Of a stretch of DNA of 64,000 bases, positions 34,101 through 43,100 are shown in pieces (position 1 is the stretch's first letter; every line of letters starts with the position of its first letter). Origin of the DNA: Lepisosteus oculatus (taxonomy: Eukaryota; Chordata; Actinopteri; Semionotiformes; Lepisosteidae). The notes beneath the pieces were generated by a model, which was given only the letters and a program-made list of their open reading frames with translations, did no database searches and was not told the origin of the DNA. Where the stretch lies: assembly GCF_040954835.1 (NCBI RefSeq), contig NC_090697.1, positions 8,010,501 through 8,074,500 on the forward strand, read 5' to 3'. Position numbers and translations under genes: made by a program.

Positions 34101-37100
34101 CTCCTTGTTCATGTGCTCTAGTGCACAGCTGAATTCCTTGACCAGAAACGTGCGTGGCTTCAATGTGATTTGTCTTTAGTTTTTCTAAGCGGTCTCCTAG
34201 CTCAGGTATAAAAGGAAAGAATTTTGTTTACAGTCAGGATTAACTCGTCACCCGATGGGCAGAAGGGCCTCTTCTCGTTCTTATTAGAGCTTACACATTT
34301 CTGGAGCAAATTTGGAAAGCGCACAAAAGAATTGCACTTCGCGCAGTGATGTCTGTGGGGAGTACGCAGACACTAAGATGAGTGTAAAAATGACATGACA
34401 GCACATGCTTAATGGGCTCCTGAATGGATAATTCAGGAGTACTGTGCAGCTGTTACTATCTCATTATTGATGTGCTCGGGTTGAGGCAGCGTGACGCTGT
34501 GAGTGTGATCACTAGTTAATTGGTGTCTCTCCCTCCTCGAGAGAGAGAGCAGATGTTGACTTAATCAAGAGGCAACTCGAGAGGCGGGCCCGGAAGAGCC
34601 CAGGATCTTTCATTGGCTGTCTTGTTCCTGACACTTCTCTCCGGTGGGTTTGAGCAGCGAAGAGACAGCGTGGCGGGGGAACGTGTCATCCGTCAACAGC
34701 GCGAGGGCGAAAGTGGAGAAAACTGCCTGTCGTCTTTCCAGGCGGCTCCCTCCCAAATAGGCGGGGTCAAGATTTCTAGTGCGGTTATAATTTTTTGGGG
34801 GGAGCATCTTGAAGTGATTAATTGAGACAGAATTTACCTCGAGTACAAAGGACAACCAAAAAATATTCGGGGCTAAAAGCTGTAGTTCTTTCTCTTGCTG
34901 AACCTGCTGGGGAAAAGTGTGTGGTCGTACAAAGCCTCTGGTTTAGTAACTAAGACATGAGCCTAAATCGAGAGCAGTACAGTCTGTGATGTATATGGTA
35001 ATGTGTTGCTCATGTGATCCTCCATTTCAAATCTTGATTTCTGCAGAGGGTCTAAACCTTGAGCCTATTTGTGTTAGGTTCCAGAAATCAAGAAATGGAT
35101 ACCAACATTCAGATGTGTTTTAATAGGGACTTAATGAAACCACTGTAATGGTAGGCTGGCACTTTTTGCTTTGTCAAACCATACATTGTCTTTCCCATTT
35201 CAGCACTGCCTTTTTTAAATGGGAAGTCCTTCTTGTCACTAAAACAAGGAGCTGCAGTGATCACCCAAAGTATTGTCTGGATGGAGTTTGAGGACCCGCT
35301 GAGTAGATCGCCCTTCTTTTACATGGTGCCTAATCAAATTTGCTTGTTCAGCTTTGCTTCTGACTGCAATCCAATCGCATTGTTCAAGAGAACCTTCGCA
35401 TTCTCTTCACCATGTCCTTGCTATCATGGTGCCAGACCCTATACAGAGCTGGGGGTTGTTGCTTTGGCAGCGTCTTTGAGAAGCGCTTGCAGGAAATATC
35501 ACTAGTGTGGTGCTGCTCCGTGATTTTCCATCACCTCCTGACAGACAGGCATCCCAGGAGAGACTCTCTTATCAGAAGGCCTTCCTCTCTGCGTTGCGAG
35601 TTGCAGGCCTGCTGTGCCTTGAGGAGAATACATGAATATATGCGTTTTTTGAACAGGGCAGACTGATTCTCTCAAGGTAGTCTCTTGGGTGTTTTTTTTT
35701 CCAGGGAAGTAAAAAATGCAGACCCCCCTTTTGTTGGAATGAACGTCAAATTAAGGTTCTCAGATTTTGCATTGCTTTAGGGTTAATGAGATAGAAGGCT
35801 AATGGTGTCATTTTTTTTTTACAGTTCTTGATTCTGGGGTCTGAGACTGAAACCCAATCAGAAGGAAACTGCAGTTGTAATTCTTAACCAAAAGCATACA
35901 GTCTGTCCTGTTTAAGTCTGCATCGTTTAATTTTATGTCCTCCAGAAGGAACAAAGGCATTTCCAGGATGGTGTATGTGTCTTCACTTTATTGCATAGCC
36001 AAGATATTTCGGCTGCAAACGCTGGGTTATGATGTGCAGCTCAGCGTGCATGTCTGCTGTTAAGTTTGATGCGGTGACTGCAGCCAGTTTAGGGAATCTG
36101 AAAGTGTCTTGGTGAGACAGAGGTTGTGGGGAAAAAAAGCCAATTAATTCTATAAGCAGGGAAAATGAAATGGCTATTATTAAGGTTCTGTTCTAAAGAA
36201 CTGTGATGTGTTTGAATGATTGTGCTCCTAAAAGTACAATGATGATATTTTTCTTCAGTTTTTCAGTAGACATGAAGTAAAACTAATAAGAATTACTTGC
36301 ATAAGAACCTATGATTTTGGGTAATAGAAATTTCTAATTTTTTGGATGAACACCTGGAAAAGGCTTCCAGTTTTCAATTTACTCTTCATGAAACCAACAT
36401 TTTATCACGTATATACTCTTATCTCAAACTCCATGTTGTTTGCCAGTCTCTGATACGTATGCAGTGACTTCGGCACACTCATACCTCGGTTTTATTTCTT
36501 AATTCGCTCTGTGGGGCTCAGTCTCTACCTAGACTCATTTGGATACCTGTTCAATTGTTTATATCTTCATGTTTCTTTACAAAACTGTCAAAAGGTAGTG
36601 GAAAAACTTAAATTTGTTGCTAGAAATTTTGAATGGAATAGTCTGATCCCTTTAAAAAGATGATGTACCATCGGAAGGGACTTGATTAAGATTAAACTCT
36701 CAAACACGTCTCTAGCTTATGTGTTGAAAGGATGGAGAATTGTTATCCGTCTGTGTGCGTGAAGCCCTGTGTCCCGGTGAACGATGTGGCTACAGGGAGC
36801 CTGTTCCAAAAAGACAGACAAGGCGGACTGGGAGTGCATGACTGCTCTTGGCAGAGACAGGCTCCCAGACTGTTGCTGTTCCGTGGATGAAGGGATAAAC
36901 GTGGAATCGCCAATCAAGCCTAGCCTGCCTGCCTTTGGAGGTGGGAGGAATCAAGGGGGAACGTGGCAACTCCACACTGAAAGAAGAAAAACACAATAAA
37001 GGAATGAGTACTAGTGTGAGCAGTTCAGGTCCTTAAGAAGGGCTGTTTTAAGTTAGTGATTTGTGAATGGCTTGTAACTGTCTCCTGTTTCTGGATTGCA

Positions 37101-40100
37101 TGGGATATTACCTAGGGACCATTGATTTGAGCCTATTTTCCCTAGTTGGTTCACGGTCAGATTATTTGTCATTGTGGATTTGGGGTTCACTGCTTTTTGG
37201 GTGATACTAACAACAGACCAACTCAAATGTTGTACTGATGTCTGAGCTTCATGCGTATCTGTCCGGCGTAAAGAAATGGATGCAGAAGGACTTCTTCCGT
37301 AAAAGGTCTAATTTTATTTGTGACATAACAGAGTTTTTTGTTCTTGGTCTCCCAATATCGGCAGTGCTGAACTCGTTCTCTTGATGGCAGTTAGACATTT
37401 TCATATTAATTTTTGATCCCGAGTTGCCATTTGAAGCGCGTGGGACAAGACGCATGGGTATCTTTTAATGCTTAACACGAAATTAATATCCTTTCAAACG
37501 TAAATGCTGAAGCTTTAATCTATTCCTAGATTTCATTTAGATTAGACACATGTATTTCCTGACAGAAGTATCTTCTAAAGTTCTTCTAGGCTTCATCATG
37601 TTCCTACAGTTTGTGTACCTGCCCTGTGCAGATTACCTGTCCTCTAAAATTTATAATGGACTTCAAGGCTCTCCTGCCTTTTAAGGTGCTAAATGGCATA
37701 GCTCCAGATTTTTTCAAGATTTATTGCATCAGTATAGTCATAATCGGAGATAACTGATTCAAGGTTTCTTACTCTGCTGAAAGCCAGTCTCCACAGAATG
37801 GGTGATTTATGCTTCTTGGGAGCAGAGGCACAACTGTGGAACATACTGCTCAAGTCCGTTAGAGACACTGCGAATATCAACGTATACAAATCTCATTTAA
37901 AGACGTACCCTTTCACTAAAATTTAAAATGTATTATTTACTTGTACTTTTACCGTTGGCTTTGCAGAGTCAATTTGATGTGCTTTTTTGTCTCTTACTTC
38001 TATCTGTGGTCATTGACCTGTGCTGTATACCTGTGCTATGAGTGTCTTGGTAGCACCAAGAGCAGTAAAAAGAAATTATGCAGTGAGGTATCACATTTTG
38101 TGGCCTAAGAGCCTGAAATCAAGACACATCAAATCAGAATTAGTTTTAATTTGAAATATTTTTGCAATTTTTATTTAGAGGTTAAAATAATTCTAATTGA
38201 ATGTGTTTGTTTTTTAGTTGTTAGGCCACAAAACGTGTTAATTTATAAGGGGTGTGTAGATTTTCTCTAGGCACTGTATGCAGCAAGATACAGGAATTAA
38301 AGAAGGCTGGGCCACTTCTTTGTACATCCCTGAATAGTACCGTGCTCTTTGAATTACATTTTTGGGAACTTTTTGATGTTGTGCTCAGCAGTTCATGGTT
38401 TGTGTTGAATATTGCAGCACATTTATCCTCTTTTATTTCTTCCCCAGGTGTCCACTGCACACACGGCTTCAATCGAACAGGCTTTCTCATCTGTGCCTAT
38501 CTGATAGAAAAGATGGACTGGAGGTACGGTCAAGTGAATTCAGTCACCCGCCCTCTTAATGGCTCCTTCATCTCCTGGCTCATTTCAGAGCGTCTTTCAC
38601 AAACTGGTCCTGGCGATCACGCAGAGGCGAGACGATGAGCCAGATCTGAGGATGGCCCTCGATCAGCCACAGAGCCCCGTTAGTGTCCTCCTTGCTGTGG
38701 AAGCAGAGAGGCAGTGTCGAGTCTGTGCTGCTGTAGTGTGGTATCTTGGACACGGGGCAATGTCAGTGTTCATGCTTTTGGTAATTCCTTGCAGAACAGG
38801 GGCCTGCAAACTCTTCCCAGCTGAGCCACTTATAAATATTTTAGCGTTGATGGGGAGCAAAGTGATGATGGCTAATGCATTTTAAGCAGTGAAAAATCAG
38901 TTTGGAAAGGTCATTGGAATCGTTGTGTGTTCTGCTTGGTGAGAGAAGAGTTTGCTGGAGGCCGTGCTGCATGTCAGGGGCTCAGGGACACGTCTTTTCT
39001 TCTGAGCACGCTGTTCTGCAAGGAAGGCTGCATTATAAGCCTTGGACGAAATGCTCTCTGGGAATATTTCAGCTCCTGATTTTGGAGAAGTATCTCATCC
39101 TTTTCCACCTAAAATCTGTGAACCTCTGGGCCTCCCTAGTGGGTTCAAATGCGAAACGGGTTGAGGTGGTTGTTGAGGTTAATAAATGAATGGCACTGCA
39201 AGCAATTTATGCCGCATTGGTAGCTTAGCAGTTTTTTATTTTTGTTTATCCGTCTGCCGATCTTGAAACGGTTTACAGAAAAAAAATGCAATTTTATATC
39301 TTGACTCTTCAGAAAGAGACTGCTTTTTGGTAGAGAGCAGAGAAATGTGATTGGAGGGAGAGGCCGGCGAGCTGTGGGAAGCTGCAGCAGGGCTGGTCTT
39401 TTCCCCCCTGAGTGTCCCTTTCCTGCCTCTGGTCCTCAGTATCGAAGCGGCTGTGGCTGTCTTCGCTCAAGCCAGGCCTCCGGGCATTTATAAGGCGGAC
39501 TACCTGAAGGAGCTGTTTCATCGCTATGGCGACGTCGAAGACGCGCCTCCCGCTCCCGCCCTCCCTGACTGGTGCTTCGAGGAAGAGGAGGAGGACGTGG
39601 ACGACGACGACGACGGCGGCGGCAACCTCATCGGCCCGGACTCTGGCCCCAGCTCCTCGGGGTCCTTACCAGGCAAGAAGAAGAAGGAGCGGCTAAAATT
39701 GGTGAGGTTCTGAGTGGGGGTGTGGACAGTGACTCCATGATGTGGCAGCTGGGAGCTGTTAAATTACCTCTTACTGTAACATTGTCTTTTTTTTTACGTT
39801 GTCTTGTGGTTAAGTGTCGGCTGGTGGGTCCGATAATTATCATCAGGATGATCGTTTTTCGCACGTATGGCGATTAACTATTTACCCACTGGAGAAAAAG
39901 ATACATTTACACACAATATTTAGTTTATGTATTTCTTTTGAAGGTACAGTTGCACGTATTCAGGGAAAGGGCTCTTTTAGGAATAAAACCTGTTTTATGG
40001 TAGTCAGACCCTGGTCTTCTCCATTTTAGTGAGTGGCCAAAAGAGGGCAGTGTTGGGCCTAGTTGTGCCTTGAATACCAGTATCTTGGCTGCTTTACCTG

Positions 40101-43100
40101 GAACAAAATGAACACAAATCCTTTTCTTCTGCCATTTTAATGACTAGATTTTCTGACTTGCTTTTGATTATAGCTGCCTCACCCTGCACCAAGTCTTTCT
40201 TTTTGTCCTTTACTATAGAAATAGTGTTCATATGGCACGATCTTTTACTCCGTGCCTTGAAGAATTTATGTTTCCAGATTACTGTTTGCAGACTTTGTTA
40301 TCCAAGGGGAAAACTCAGAAATTCCTAATCTCACTTGGTGAAATATGTGTAAAATCTTTGTACTTAACATGAAGTACCACAGATATCCCTACAGAGTCTT
40401 TAAGATCAAGCTCTCCATAATAACCCCTTATTCAAATAGTCATTTCCAGCATGTTTAATTTAACCTTTTTACACTGTCTCTTATCACATTTCATAAAAGT
40501 AATTCTCAAAAATGCCTTTCTTTGGATTTGCCCTGATGATCATTTTACCAATTCAAAAGCTTAAGAAGTGACTGTTAAAATGAAGCTGGGTAGAAGATCA
40601 TTGTATAAGATGTCTTGCTGTTTATCCAGTGGGCTTCAGAGCCTTGTGTTGCAGTGATTATCTTCCCTGATATATGTCCACACCGTCTCCTGTTTTTTGT
40701 TTGGGTTGGTTTAATATTAAGTTATAATATTGTTTGTTCTTAATGTCCATACCTGTTGCTTATCTGTGTTTATGTAATTTTATAATGACTTTATCATCCC
40801 CAAATCAATCATTTGTTTTTTAATATTCATGATGAATCTTTTCATATGATACTTCTGCTTTTCATACAAGCTCCCTGAAGTACAGCACAAATGAGTGTTT
40901 GCCTGCATCACACAACATGTACAAGTGTTTGTTTTTCAGGGCGCCGTGTTCTTAGAAGGCGTTCAAGTTAAAGGCGTCACACAAGTTACAACTCAGCCAA
41001 AACTTGGGCAAATACAGAGGAAATGTCAGAATTTCTGCGAATGGGAGAAGTAAGTTTAGATTTTTAGTTTAGAAGTTCTTCTGTTTTTGTTGAATGTTTT
41101 ATGTCTGTTGTTGAATGTTTTCATTTTCTTATTAAATTGCTTGGGTGCATATCTGGATGAGCTAAGAAAAACAATGTTGTTTCCCTGTGTTAAACACCAG
41201 TTACGGTGGGTGCTGCTGGAATGATTTGAGCTGATTGCCAGCAGTGCTCGCTCAATTAAGAGAAGACACTTTTGAATTGATTAAGACTGACAGTTTGTCA
41301 ACAATCAGTTGTTTTAATGCAATAGATTTGCTTTAGCTGTTATTATTCTTTATATCTACCTATCTAGATATTTCTCAGTGCAACCTAATAATGTGGAACT
41401 GTGTTGAAATTAAAAAACACAGTCATAGAAATAAGGAGTCATGGTTATCCACAGGATCTAAAGTGCAGCTTCCCACTTATTAACAAAAGTCTGTCTGCCT
41501 TTGGACATTATGCTGGCTTTGCAGTTTCTCTCCAGATTAGTACAGGTTTGTTATTTTGCCTCGTCCATTCTAGGCTTTTGAACTACAGTAATTGTTTTGG
41601 AACTGGCTTGAAACTATCCAAACATAATTGTCAGTGCTAGTGGTGAAAATGCTGTTGACAAGTTTGGATAAGGATGCTTCTGTATGTGCTTGACCCTGAA
41701 ACATGTGAAAATCCGAACACAAGGTATTGATAGCCTAGCTCCTGTGAAAAATCTTCATTTCCTTCGTTCATTTTCCCCTGGTTCGCGAATGAAGTATACT
41801 CTGTGAAGCACGCATCATATTGAGTGACTGTGGAGGCAGTCGGGGCTGGATGTTCATCTGTCTTATGAACAACATCTGCAGGCCTATGTAGATGCCCTTG
41901 AGACAGCCAGGTCCTCCTCCTCGTCTTACTGAGAAGGGCCGCAGCAATCCCACACAGTCCTCTCTTCAGATATCCATAAAACACCTGATCCACCTGATAA
42001 GTCTGCTTTTCCTCCATGTTCTGAGCAGTGTAACACCTTCATGCAATTCTTCAACAAAGAGATTCAGAACACAAACATGATGACCACGCCCTTGCCGGCT
42101 TTCATGGGTTCACAATGTCATTTTACTGCTGGTGATGCTGCCTCTGTGACTAAACCATGCAGGCTGGTCACTGCAATGAGACCTGCTGCTCCTTCCTGAA
42201 CACATTTCCTGCACTCCAGCTCAAAGCCAGCTTCTCATCTCTTTGGCCTTCTGTTAATAACCCCACGAAAAAGTCACTGAACTCTGGTTCCTTTAGGTTT
42301 AAATTCTTTTGCTATCACACCTATATTAAAAAAACGGAATGGGGCCAGGACCCCCAAGCACTTAACAAGCATCTGATCTGCTTCCAGTTTCTCTGAGAAA
42401 ATGAAAATACTGGAGCAGGCAGTGCAAGCTCAATTAAAACCCCATCTTGCATCTAATGAGGTCTTGGAACCTTTTTAGCAGCAGTTTAGACAAGAATATC
42501 GCAATAGTCCTTGTTAAGGTTGTTAATGATTTGCTGATGGCTTCTGGTTTGGAATCACTTAATATTCTTACCATTCTGGACTTAGGTGCAGCTACTGATA
42601 CTGTCAATCGCAGTGCTCTGCACACATGCTGGGAAATTGTATAGTAACTGTAATAATAATATCGATGAGAATTCCTGGTTTAACACCTCGACTCTTTTGG
42701 AGAAACACCCTGGGGTTTTTAATGACCTCAGTTTTATGTCTTACCCAAAGGACGGCGCCTTTTTACAGTATAGTATCCACACCCCTATTTTGTGGGGTGG
42801 TACTGCTCCTTCCTTTTAATTAGTTTATCTCTGATTTGGCTACTGCGAACCAGATTGATTGTATTATCGACAAGGCTCATACAAAATGGGCTTTTTTTAA
42901 AGTTTAATCTTGTCCCACTTTCTTGGGGGTCTAAGACATTCAGATTTTAGCATTTCCATGTTGCTCCTTGGTTCCGCTGCTGTAATCATGGCACTCTGTT
43001 TTATTTGCATACAGCTGTAGTCTCTCTCAGGATGATAAGCGCAGGACTTTAATGCAGCACTACTTTAGGCTAAGCTGTCACCAGTCTGAGGTTGTGTTTT

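Larger units (their letters stand above)
32960..38447 (+). other. RNGTT intron 4 (5488 bp)
   Basis: Donor GTATGA, acceptor TTCCCCAG. A short CR1-like tail piece (CCCGATGGGCAGAAGGGCCT then CTTCTCGTTCTT) lies near 34250-34285, an L2-like LINE fragment at 37636-38070 and a foldback MITE at 38092-38237. A degenerate piece near 36930-36990 may be an old tRNA-SINE (family 2). The other parts (32960-34240, 34290-36920, 37000-37630) contain nothing recognised; their open frames have no domains. Confidence 0.9.

Noticed and set aside
41637-42017. 126-codon minus-strand frame in RNGTT intron 7
   Set aside because: No domain, no plausible splice partners, and it partly overlaps the start of the L2 remnant on the other strand.
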